DNA of 16,597 nt from Hemicentrotus pulcherrimus (taxonomy: Eukaryota; Echinodermata; Echinoidea; Camarodonta; Strongylocentrotidae), in NCBI GenBank assembly GCA_003118195.1, contig BEXV01000002.1, positions 213,505 to 230,101 of the forward strand. Reading direction: 5' to 3'. Below the pieces are notes generated by a model. The model was not told the origin of the DNA, made no database searches, and saw nothing but the letters and a program-made list of their open reading frames with translations. Positions within the stretch are counted from its first letter, which is position 1; every line of letters begins with the position of its first letter. This document shows, in pieces, positions 1 through 8,500 of the stretch. The position numbers and the translations under genes were made by a program.

Positions 1-683
1 TATATATATATATATACAATCCATTATAGTTTTGATGAAAAGTGTAGGATCTCATTACACATGAGTACCACTTTTCTCATTGTTGTTAACCCTCAAATAT
101 TCAGCCCTTGTTTTCAATTGAGATTGAAATAATTGTATTTATAGTGAAGGGTTTATTACTCTGAAATCCACAGGGATAAAAGGCATTTATAATCCAGGAT
201 AATATCTCTTGCATTCTTCAGATATATGTGTACATCTATTTAGTAACCAAACCAAACATTAGTTTCAGTACAACAGTCTTTATACCCATATTCATGCTTT
301 ATATTTTACCTGTCTTAATTTCCTTTATGGGCCTATTCAGGCCTGAGTCAGTAAATCACTTTGAAAATAGAATGAGTAGGTGCAATGGGTGTGCTTCAAA
401 ATTCTGTGTCTTATAAGTGATACAAAATTCAGAGATACATGTACATGCTAGTGGGGCCATTGTTTCAAACAGCTGTTTTCTATTTTACCCCCAAAACATG
501 GCCCTATGCCATTCACACATGTCAAGTAATCAAAGTATGAACAATTATGGATTAAAGCAGGGACCTTTTATGATTCAAGTAACTTATTTTCAGTAAAAAG
601 AATTGCGTCATCTTTGCAAATAGCATGTATTTTGATGGAAACAAAAGGGCATGTATATGTTACATGTAGATGTATACTTTTAG

Positions 684-797
684 GAACTGTATGTACCATA
701 TCCTCGCAAAGTTGAGGATCTTTTGGAGCAATTGGTTTCTGAAGAGAAGAAACAATGGTATCGTGTGATGTCCGTAGTTGAATCAATCAAGATTTAA
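684..797 (+). other. Exon-like open stretch of 37 codons, unidentified
   Basis: A stretch that looks more coding than its surroundings. A pyrimidine-AG acceptor-like site (CTTTTAG ending at 683) is followed by 37 sense codons and a TAA at 795-797. The predicted peptide is charged and helix-like, containing RKVEDLLEQLVSEEKKQWYR and then MSVVESIKI. There is no GT donor before the stop, and the codon just upstream in the same frame is TAG, so it could only be a terminal exon or a fragment. It does not resemble talin. It may be a decayed mobile-element piece, an alternative last exon, or chance. I do not recognise the family. Confidence 0.2.
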
Positions 798-1200
798 TAT
801 TGCAGATATTATTTTATTTTTTTTGTCTACATGTCACACATACATGAAAAAATAAAGAGTAACTTACTTGATGTTCAGATGTCATGAAAATATTACTATT
901 ACATTGTACCTACAATTTTTATGATATTGAATGATAATATGTTTTCTTCTCATTATTGAGTATTACCCATTATACATATAAAAGTACACATATCATGTAC
1001 CATTTGTTAACACTGCATCGTAATCTAATTGTTCCTTACTGCACATGTTTCCCCATAATGCATGTGTAACTGTCTTACTGACATTGAATCGTAACTAAAA
1101 GATTTAATTTTACGATCCCATTTTATTTTCTCCCTGTCCAATCCTATATCCTATTCTGCAGACCCATGTTCATAACACCAAAATGCATCTACATATACCT

Positions 1201-1210
1201 CCCCCCCCCC
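1201..1210 (+). repeat. C10 homopolymer run
   Basis: Ten consecutive C residues in otherwise AT-rich DNA, about 70 bp before the exon A acceptor. Similar C-runs occur at 14328-14337 and 15568-15576. Confidence 0.9.
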
Positions 1211-1278
1211 TCTATTCTTCTCAATTGCATATTCTTTATTTTCATTTGTTTTGTGTTTGATCTTGTTTCGTTGAGCAG

Positions 1279-1404
1279 AAAGCAGACGACAGTCTTAACT
1301 TCGAGGAGCAGATCTTGGAGGCAGCTAAAGCCATCGCCGCGGCAACCAGTGCCCTCGTCAAAGCTGCTGGCTATGCACAGAGGGAATTGGTGCAACAAGG
1401 AAGG
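1279..1404 (+). CDS. TLN: Talin, exon A: first visible helix of the R13 actin-binding bundle
   Basis: Talin is the large cytoplasmic adaptor that activates integrins and couples them to F-actin. This exon encodes 42 codons beginning KADDSLNFEEQILEAAK and ending AQRELVQQGR, nearly identical to vertebrate talin around residues 2335-2375 (recalled). It forms one of the amphipathic, alanine-rich helices of the C-terminal I/LWEQ (THATCH, R13) five-helix bundle, the third actin-binding site. The 5' end is set by the acceptor CAG at 1276-1278. An in-frame alternative acceptor (AG at 1274-1275) would add one glutamine. The 3' end is set by the donor GTAAG at 1405, phase 0. Codon use is clearly more GC-rich than the flanking introns. 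The upstream helix of the bundle and the rest of talin lie outside the window. Confidence 0.96.
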
Positions 1405-2430
1405 GTAAGAAGATTCATTGTGCACCCCTTTTTTTGTAGAAAAGAGAAAAAAATCTTCATTTTTGTATTACCTATTTCAGTCATGAATTTAGAAAGATAA
1501 TGATCATTATTTGTTTTTACTTCCTGAAATATACTAGCAGTGTGAACCTTTTCATTCTCATTAATAACATATATATCATCTGTGGAACGCCAGAAATCTA
1601 TTACTCTTTGAGTAAGAATATGGGTTAACACCCTTCTGGCTCTCAACATACACATGTATTTAATGACAAGAAGTGAGATGTACATGTAGTCAATCACTGG
1701 CACTTGCCATCATCCTTTAATGTAGACCATGCAAAAGATGGGCCCCGATACCTATATTTATGCGTCCTTCAAAATAGACATGACGAGTAATTGTTGAAGA
1801 AATATTTGCCTTGATATTACAATCGGATCTCATTGTTTTGTCAATTTGTTTTTAAGCTGATTTGATACATTAATCATGTTAAGTTGTGTTATTGGCTGAG
1901 CACCAATATAAGATGATTATGATAATCTAATACATGTATATGCCGTTTTAAACAGTTCTTCAATAGAAAACAGATTTTTAGAGTCTGAACAAATATTATG
2001 AGTTTCCAAACACCATGTTATTTTCTTTTGTTGCCAGCATATGATATTGTACAGTAATGTCACTCCAGAAATAGACTTAACTGAAAGGGGTGGTTTAATT
2101 CCTACATACATTTGGACAGTACACACAACGCATACAATGTACATGCATATAAACTATGCCTCTAACTTATCCCTGCAATTTGTCTGGTTCTCCTTTTCAT
2201 TATGTTGTTCTCTATGCAGGATATCGTTTTGCAATGTTTCTCCAGAAAAGAACTTTATTTTAACAGATAGAGTGTACAAACGTATACATGTTTTTAAAAA
2301 AAGGTCTATTCACATGCTCTCTGCTTTATTAAAAAAAATATCTCTATTTAGATTCTTTTATCAATAATTTATAGCAACCTCTTATGTATTAAAGCCCATG
2401 ACATGACAGTTGATTTTGTGCATCCTTTAG
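1405..2430 (+). other. Talin intron between exons A and B
   Basis: A 1,026-bp phase-0 intron from the donor GTAAGA at 1405 to the acceptor CCTTTAG ending at 2430. It is AT-rich and holds several copies of the ACATGTA word (1652, 1682, 1932). Open frames on either strand within it have no protein-like composition and no recognisable domain. I see no RNA gene or mobile element with clear ends. Confidence 0.9.
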
Positions 2431-2676
2431 GTGCGTGCCAACCCCTCACCATACAGCGAAGATGGCCAGTGGTCAATGGGGCTCATCTCTGCAGCTCGTA
2501 AGGTCGCTGCAGCCACCCAGGGCCTGTGAGAGTCAGCCAACTCGGTGGTACAAGGTCATGCCAGTCAGGAACGTCTGATTGGATCAGCCAAGCAAGTCGC
2601 TAGTTCCACTGCCCAGCTGCTGGTTGCATGCAAGGTTAAGGCCGATACCTTCAGTGAATCCATGCGGAGACTCCAG
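2431..2676 (+). CDS. TLN: Talin, exon B: middle of the R13 actin-binding bundle, with an in-frame TGA
   Basis: An exon of 82 codons between acceptor CCTTTAG|G and donor CAG|GTACGT, phase 0 at both ends. It starts VRANPSPYSEDGQWSMGLIS and continues as central helices of the R13 I/LWEQ bundle, ending FSESMRRLQ. Recognisable talin blocks are DGQWS, VQGHASQERL, SAKQV, TAQLLVACKVKAD. The KVK triplet matches human K2443-V2444-K2445, residues reported as important for F-actin binding. Codon 33 (2527-2529) is TGA, in a context of ...ATQGL-stop-ESANSVVQGH, where vertebrate talin has cysteine. Everything after it is intact and conserved, so the break is a single codon rather than general decay. Either the base is wrong or allelic, or the codon is read through. 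If it really acts as a stop, the protein loses the rest of R13 and the dimerisation helix. Confidence 0.95.
2527..2529 (+). other. TLN: In-frame TGA at a cysteine position of talin
   Basis: The TGA follows GGC-CTG and precedes GAG-TCA-GCC, exactly in the frame set by both splice sites. A change of only the third base would give TGT or TGC, matching the vertebrate cysteine near residue 2408 (recalled numbering). The bases GTGAG at 2526-2530 also look like a splice donor core, but no acceptor at a plausible distance would bypass the stop and keep the conserved downstream residues. Confidence 0.9.
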
Positions 2677-4587
2677 GTACGTCTAATTACATCATCTGCC
2701 TGTTCCACCCTTAACCCATGGGAGACTCAATCTTTGAAAAATTGGGATTAAACCTGTTGGAAATAGACATTCTAAGAAAAAGAATACTAGTGCCTGTCGT
2801 TAGTAGGTTAACCTTCAGTTATGCTGATATGCATTTAGTTGAGAGTTGGAAGCTTGTCAGCTAGTATGTGTAATTTGAATGTGAGAGAAGTATAATATTC
2901 TCTTTAAGGAGGAAATCTTGGATTATACCCTCCAGAATGACTGAGTTGTTACAACATATGTGTGATATCCATTATCAAATGATTTGTTTCTTCATATGCC
3001 TATGCCTTTCACAATGATATCAGTATCTCACTCAAACTAAAGGCACTCAGGCACCTTACTATGTGTAGAGAAGAATCTCAACTCGTAGCTCTCAAGCCAA
3101 GCTTTCAAATCTCACTGCCTTTCCTATACATATGCATGTCTCTATATGAATAATCATCTATCTATCTGTATGTACAATCAGGAATCAACTGTAAATTTAC
3201 TCAATAGTTGTTGCTTGCTGTGCAATGAAAAAGCCCGGCAAAAAAGAATGGTACGTCAGAAAACTGGTATTAAACCACCTTTGCACAAGGCAAGGTGTAG
3301 ACACGCCATAGCACAGTAGACTTGAAGAAAAAAGTTTCATGAAAAGAAATAGAAACAGTATGCCTTTATTTTCATTGATTTTATAAAAATGCGAAATAAA
3401 CTGTAAATAAAAAACAAATTTTTTTTTCCCAACAGATATTAATAATTTTCCCTAAATGAAATACATTGAGGCCCCATTGTTCGCTGTCATACATGAACAT
3501 GTATCTATGAATTGATAAATCTCATGAAATTTCTACATGTAGTTCTCAAAGTGTACATTTACATTTAGATGCTACTGCATTTATGTATATGATTTGTTGA
3601 TCTATGTTTGTAGGTCAAATTTGATGGGCATTTGTTTTATTTCAGATAATTTTATTTTACGATTCTCATATTCTCAACCTTCAAGGGATTTGGCAAAGGT
3701 GCTAGATTTGATCAGCTAATATGATTTCAAAACTTGCATCCTAATTCTTGATATCTAAACGTCAATCAAAGGTGTCTTTTCTGATTCTATCATGCAATCA
3801 CATTCCTTTGAAATTTTAGCTATGACATGCATGCATCATTCATCTTTAGATCTGTCGTAAAACACTCTCAAAGTTTATGGCACAAAAGTGATACATCTGG
3901 GATGAAAATAAAATGTTATTTTTCATCAAATTTCAACCACATAGAGTTCATATTGTGTCTAAAAGCAGTCATCACTTTCAAAATTGACTCAAATTGAATC
4001 ACCATAAATGGACTTGACATTTGATCTGTGAAAGTGAAGGAAAAATAAGGAAATGTAGGCGTCTTCTAGAACAAGTGTTCCGCAAATATTAGATGTTGGA
4101 TGCAACTCGATATAGCACATCAAGCTTGGAAATGAGTTGTCCCTGTTGAGTGTCTTCATTAGGTACATATACTTCACCATGCTTTGCACAACAGAAACAA
4201 GATATGAGGAAGAGTAAAGATAGATGTACTTAGAGGGAGGAATTCTCTCTTTCTCAATATTACATTATGCATGTAGGAGGATATATACATGAAGTTGCAC
4301 ACATTACTGAGTGATACATGTGCAAATATCAGTGAGGATAATGCAGAAATGTTTGTACTCGTTGATAATATGTCTTTTGGGTGGAGAAAGTGATGGAAAG
4401 ATCTGTTCAATTCTCTGTCAATTTAGAATTTATGGATAGCAAGAAAATGTATAGAATGGAGCCATTAATGTTTTATGGAGTTTAAAAACTAAAAGCTTAC
4501 ATCTCACTGCAATTGAATTACTCTATGTGTGCCATGCAAGTTGCTGTTCTATGGAGTTCGAAAGCAGAGCTTTTACAGTAATGAAGC

Positions 4588-4974
4588 AATAGAGTGGTGA
4601 AGTGTGACATCATCAAAAATATAATTTTAGAATTCTCATTTTTTTTCTTCATTTTCCGAAAGAGTAACAAAAATAATGTCCAAATGTTGAAAACCAATTG
4701 AATAAATTAATTATTGGCTGATATATGACCATCTGAATAAATATATGTCCTATGGGAGCTCAGTGTTTTATGCTCTGGCTCCTAATGGTTAGGAGCCAGA
4801 GCATATACCGGAAACACTGAGTTCCTATAGGCAATCTTCTTATTCAGATGGTCATATCTCATATTAAATTGGTTTTCGACATTTGGTAGTTTTTTATGCT
4901 CTTTCAGAAAATGAAGAAAAAGTTGAGAAATTCTAAAATTAAATTTTTATGACGTCACAGCTTCGGTACTCTAT
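4588..4974. mobile_element. Foldback (long-palindrome) MITE-like element
   Basis: The two halves of this ~390-bp stretch are imperfect inverted copies of each other over nearly their full length. The central hairpin has 17-bp perfect arms (4769-4785 and 4789-4805) around a 3-base loop. Farther out, an 18-bp perfect pair lies at 4723-4740 and 4840-4857, and an 11-bp pair at 4689-4699 and 4867-4877. Weaker pairing reaches the outer ATAGAGT / ACTCTAT ends, and a GTGACATCATC / GACGTCAC-like block lies near both ends. There is no coding sequence. A non-autonomous DNA transposon of foldback type is the natural reading. Target-site duplications are not clear, so the exact ends are uncertain by several bases. 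Transcribed within the intron, it would form a long double-stranded hairpin. Confidence 0.8.
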
Positions 4975-5051
4975 GGATGAATGAATGATGTCCTATAGTC
5001 AAAGTAATGACTGCTTTTATGTATACTAAGTTACAGTAATTATCACTACTT

Positions 5052-5687
5052 TGTGACCCTGCACAGCACCACAAAACCGCCTAAAAGTCGCATAGTGTGG
5101 TTTTCATTTCAAGCACAATAAAGGTGTTCTTGGTCAGCAAACAGTTTTCAGCATTTCATCAAGAGTTTATTTTTGTGTATATTATCTCAAAAATTGGGAA
5201 GCACGAAACAATTAAAAGTGGTATTTTGGCAGTATTTTGTAGACCTATGTTTGTCTGATTTTGAGTTTGTTGTAGTACTTTTGATTTATTGAAGACCCTT
5301 GCTACTGGTCTCATTTTGATCTCCAATAACTTTTTAACTTTTTAACTTGAAGAAATATGGAACAGACTGTGCTTAATTAATGTGCCAAGTTTTTAGGAAA
5401 ATCTGATTATACCTTCACAGAAATTTCTATAGATTTAAACCCTCCTCTTTTGTTACCTTGCACAAGACCTTGGGAGTGAGAGTCCTTAAATAGACTTCGG
5501 ACCTTTAAGCACCCTTTTATCTTAAGTAACATTCTACATGACTAGACATTCTTCTCTTTTTTTTTAATTGAGTTAAGGACATCCCATTGTGATGAGTAAT
5601 TTATCATTTTAAAGCTGAGAATCAATCCTATTATCTCAAAGAGTCTTTACTGACACCTTTTTAGAGGTTTTGTGTTGCAGGGTCACA
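5052..5687. mobile_element. Terminal-inverted-repeat element (MITE-like), ~636 bp
   Basis: The left end TGTGACCCTGCA (5052-5063) is repeated in exact inverse at the right end TGCAGGGTCACA (5676-5687). Inside these, ACAAAACC (5071-5078) pairs with GGTTTTGT (5667-5674) and CTAAAA (5081-5086) with TTTTAG (5659-5664), giving an imperfect TIR of about 35 bp. The interior is non-coding, so it would be non-autonomous. I see no convincing target-site duplication, and the superfamily is not recognisable. The right end lies only about 80 bp upstream of the last talin exon. Confidence 0.65.
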
Positions 5688-5765
5688 TGCGGTCTTTTCA
5701 AATTCCTGCATAAGATTTATAATCAAAGCATTGTTTTGTTCTTCTTTGTTCCTCTCTACCTACAG

Positions 5766-6011
5766 GTTGCTGGTAATGCAGTCAAGCGTGCCTCAGACAA
5801 TCTGGTGAAGGCTGCCAAAGACTCAGAGGATGCATCAGAAGATACACAAGGCGTTGAGATCACAGAACGTATGGTGGGTAACATCGCCATCGAGATCGAA
5901 GCCCAGGAGGCTATCTTGAAAAAGGAGAGGGAACTTGAGGAGGCGCGAAGGAAACTTGAGATTATCCGTAAAGCCAAGTATGCCAACAAACCACCCACGG
6001 ACTCTGATTGA
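5766..6011 (+). CDS. TLN: Talin, exon C (last coding exon): final R13 helix and dimerisation helix
   Basis: An exon of 81 codons plus a TGA stop at 6009-6011, starting VAGNAVKRASDNLVKAAK after the acceptor TACAG. The first part is the last helix of the R13 actin-binding bundle. An acidic linker (DSEDASED...) follows, and then the C-terminal coiled-coil dimerisation helix from ERMVGNIAIEIEAQEAIL through KKERELEEARRKLEIIRK. The arginine in IIRK corresponds to human R2526, reported as needed for dimerisation, and the R-M junction corresponds to the vertebrate calpain cleavage point (K2493-M2494). The linker is one residue shorter and more acidic than in vertebrates, and the extreme tail (YANKPPTDSD) differs from the vertebrate end. 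The stop is in the expected place, so this is the true C terminus. Confidence 0.97.
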   Translation, partial: VAGNAVKRASDNLVKAAKDSEDASEDTQGVEITERMVGNIAIEIEAQEAILKKERELEEARRKLEIIRKAKYANKPPTDSD

Positions 6012-6064
6012 TCTAAATCATCATCATACAGCTAGGTTATAGACAGTTAATCTAACAATATGGA

Positions 6065-6084
6065 TATCATTTTTGGAAATGATA
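6065..6084 (+). other. Short perfect stem-loop in the 3' UTR
   Basis: TATCATTT (6065-6072) and AAATGATA (6077-6084) are exact inverse copies around the loop TTGG, 54 bases after the talin stop. It would form in the mRNA. It is AT-rich and may have no function. It lacks the features of a SECIS element. Confidence 0.35.
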
Positions 6085-6253
6085 AACATATTATGTTTCT
6101 GTTCTGTATGCCTTTTGAAGAAAAAGAGTATAAAAAAAAGTGAAAATGAAATTTGGCATGGGTAAACTATTTACTCAGACTATAACATGTACAAAATATT
6201 AATGTTTTAAGTAAGATAGTGCCATGCTAAAAACAATGCTGAATCCATAAACA

Positions 6254-6322
6254 TTAATATGATATTTTAGATTTGTATGCATAAGTCAATAAAGTGAGTA
6301 GTAAATCAGCATATCATATTAA
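6254..6322 (+). terminator. Proximal polyadenylation signal in the loop of an inverted repeat
   Basis: AATAAA at 6288-6293 is the first canonical signal after the talin stop. It lies between the 12-bp inverse copies TTAATATGATAT (6254-6265) and ATATCATATTAA (6311-6322), so it would sit in the loop of a weak hairpin. The downstream GU-rich element is poor, so use of this site is uncertain. Confidence 0.3.
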
Positions 6323-7252
6323 CTGATCTGAGCAGTACATTTGATGGAGAAAAATATCGTATTAAACAAATGAAAAGAATATTATTTAATCATGTGGTCT
6401 TTTTCTTGAGCTACTATTATGTTTATTGTTTGGCGGGAATGAGGGCGTTGCCTCCCTGAATTTAATGTGGGCGGTCAAACATAGTAACGGAAATCATGTG
6501 ACAGAATATTTTAATATTATTTTATCAGGAAAATGTATTATTCTGCCTACTTTATGTATTCTTTTATTAGAAAGGAAATTAATTGATAACAATGTCATCA
6601 TGCTTGTCATTTAGTAGATGTGTGTATGTAGATAGGTAAATCATGTATCAGATCATATTATTACTTTGACCTTTGTGTATATATTATATTACAGGAATGA
6701 AACCATCTCTTTTATTTTGCTGTATTGCTTTTATTGACAAAGAAAAACAGCGACATGTCTTGTCCAATCGTGCTCATGTAATGTAGCAGACGTTGTAATA
6801 ATGTGTAATAAGAAAGAAAATGTTTAAATGCCTTGTATTATACACTACCATTGATGGTACATGAATGTGCTCCAAAAAATATTTCCTTCATGTAGAGTAG
6901 CATTTGTTTTTGTCCACTGTAGCAAAATTTGCATTTATTTTAATTAATTTGAAGAGATATAAAAAAGGAATTATTGATCTTCAAACTCAAAGCTTTCATG
7001 ATCGCTGATAAATTAGTCGTGATCAATCTAACAAAGAGAAGAGAATTGATTAAGCCTGAGTCACATTATATCTTGATTATGGTCTTCCATATTCAGGCAT
7101 TTCAGATTTTCTCGTCAGGTATTGAGTTTTTAACAGATTGATAAAAAAAGTGCAGATAAAAGAAGATTTGTGTAAATTTTGTCAGGAATTATTATAGCTT
7201 CCATGTCTTTGATGCTTTCATTGATATCAAGTACAACACAATGTGATTGTTA

Positions 7253-7266
7253 GTGTGTGTGTGTGT
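7253..7266 (+). repeat. (GT)7 microsatellite
   Basis: An uninterrupted GT dinucleotide tract within the probable 3' UTR. Confidence 0.9.
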
Positions 7267-7296
7267 CCATATCTGCCTTTCATGTGGTTTATTAAC

Positions 7297-7302
7297 AATA
7301 AA
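7297..7302 (+). terminator. Candidate polyadenylation signal AATAAA
   Basis: A canonical hexamer followed within about 15-30 bases by a GT/T-rich stretch (TTGTGTAGCTTTGTTATC), the usual layout for cleavage and polyadenylation. It would give a talin 3' UTR of about 1.3 kb. Confidence 0.35.
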
Positions 7303-8443
7303 GATGTAGTAATTGTGTAGCTTTGTTATCTTCCTAAGTTCCCTTTTATTCTTTCCTACATAGTTGATGTTCTGGAGCTTTCTCACTCTTAAAAAAAAAT
7401 AGAAATAGATAGAAAATTCAGTATACCGTAATGCAAGTTGCAATTCAAATTAAATGTGATTTAAATTAGCATGTATGACCTGTATTTACGAGGATTGCTA
7501 GTATTTATATAGTAGATTTTGTTGTTATTTACTGTAAATGTTGGGAATATCCGGTTATATTTTAAATCAGTCCTTAGAATATGTGTAGTTGATATGTAGA
7601 AATTGTGTACATTGATTAGCAAACATTGCAATTTGTGTTTTTGGATGTTATTCAATTTTTTGTCATGCTTTAATATATAGATCAAATTATTGGGTTATGT
7701 GAAATGAAGAAAATTCATAATTTTAATGGCAGAAGCTGATTAATCTTCTGGAAGCTTAGAAAGTTCATGAAATTCTCTTCAGCTGATTGGATGTTTCTAA
7801 AAGCAAAATGCTCTCAAGTTCCTTTTGAAAGTGTTTCTTAGTTTTGTTGAGAAAATGATATATTTTCATAGTAGAACTTGTCAACGAATTTTGTATGTGT
7901 ATACTGTATATATATTGTTACCCTTTAAAATGCAGTTGGAAGTGAGTAATTCAGTCATGTGGAAATGCAAAATTCATGCAGATATAAGTCATTGCTCAAG
8001 AAATGATGAGAGACTGTCAATGTGTTCTTTGTATTAGTAATACAGAAGAAAGTCTTGTTTTTACCTGTCAAGTGGAGCAGCAAATGATACAGTGTAGCTT
8101 GTAAACTGCACATTTACAATTATAAATGGGATACATTGCAAACATGGATTGGATGTACCTCTGAGAAGGATTATGAAAAATTAATTGTAAAAACTTGCCA
8201 TTATTATGTCATGACGCAAGCAAGGACGTTTTTTGTGGTTATATTTACTGAATGGATTGGTTTAGAAATCTGTGAGAATCAGTAGTAGCAAACAGCAAAG
8301 AATGTAAGTAGATTATTGTATATGTAAGAGCAGCACAGGCAAGTGACTGGACGATTCTGAGTAAGAAGAAAATAGACATGTCTTATCTTGGAGTGATAAC
8401 ATTGGAAACTGACTTTGGAATTATTTCTTGGCAAGCCGAGTTA

Positions 8444-8481
8444 AATAAAAATCAAGGAAATAAAGAAGTTATTATAATAAA
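8444..8481 (+). terminator. Cluster of three AATAAA polyadenylation signals
   Basis: AATAAA occurs at 8444-8449, 8459-8464 and 8476-8481, three hexamers in 38 bases. GT- and T-rich sequence follows at about 8516-8543 (GTTGACACATGATATGTG, then T8). This is the best-looking distal 3' end for talin on the + strand. I chose it as the likely limit of the 3' UTR. Confidence 0.4.
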
Positions 8482-8500
8482 TGAAAAGGACTTATGAATT

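Larger units (their letters stand above)
1..1278 (+). other. Talin intron upstream of exon A (3' portion)
   Basis: Non-coding AT-rich DNA that I infer to be the end of a talin intron, because the next exon starts in the middle of the talin protein. It opens with a TA dinucleotide run (1-16) and has a C10 run at 1201-1210. A T-rich polypyrimidine stretch (about 1211-1273) leads to the acceptor CAG ending at 1278. No talin-like exon is visible here. One short exon-like stretch at 684-797 is listed separately. The remaining open frames show no recognisable protein. Confidence 0.75.
2677..5765 (+). other. Last talin intron, with two inverted-repeat insertions
   Basis: A 3,089-bp phase-0 intron with donor GTACGT at 2677 and a strong polypyrimidine tract (about 5733-5761) before the acceptor TACAG ending at 5765. 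The first ~1.9 kb is unremarkable AT-rich DNA. The second half carries a foldback element (about 4588-4974) and a separate terminal-inverted-repeat element (5052-5687), which together make up about a third of the intron. No exon-like stretch or RNA gene is recognisable in it. Confidence 0.9.
6012..8500 (+). other. TLN: Probable talin 3' UTR, end not fixed
   Basis: About 2.5 kb of AT-rich, non-coding DNA follows the talin stop. It contains AATAAA at 6288, 7297, 8444, 8459 and 8476, a (GT)7 tract at 7253-7266 and a short perfect hairpin at 6065-6084. No splice-bounded coding exon is apparent. The UTR could end near 6.3 kb, 7.3 kb or 8.5 kb. Only transcript data could fix this, and the extent given is the longest of these. 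Confidence 0.4.

Noticed and set aside
1371..1703. 110-codon minus-strand ORF
   Set aside because: It overlaps talin exon A and its donor on the opposite strand, has no recognisable domain, and reads like translated intron DNA.
2041..2367. 108-codon plus-strand ORF in the intron between exons A and B
   Set aside because: Its composition is Phe/Ser/Cys/Ile-rich and typical of AT-rich non-coding sequence. No splice-bounded core or family resemblance was seen.
2526..2530. GTGAG donor-like core overlapping the in-frame TGA, as if a mini-intron removed the stop
   Set aside because: The nearest AG acceptors would make an intron of some 30-50 bases and delete conserved talin residues. Continuous homology through the site argues the segment is exonic.
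4751..4840. Palindrome at the centre of the foldback element as a stand-alone terminator or miRNA
   Set aside because: It is only the core of a much longer inverted repeat (about 4588-4974), so the mobile-element reading explains it better.
6998..7024. SECIS-like stem-loop (ATGA ... AAA ... TGAT) downstream of the talin stop
   Set aside because: The order of words is suggestive, but the helix between the ATGA quartet and the apical As is only about 6-7 pairs, with a bulge and a wobble. That is clearly shorter than known SECIS elements, so it does not support selenocysteine decoding.
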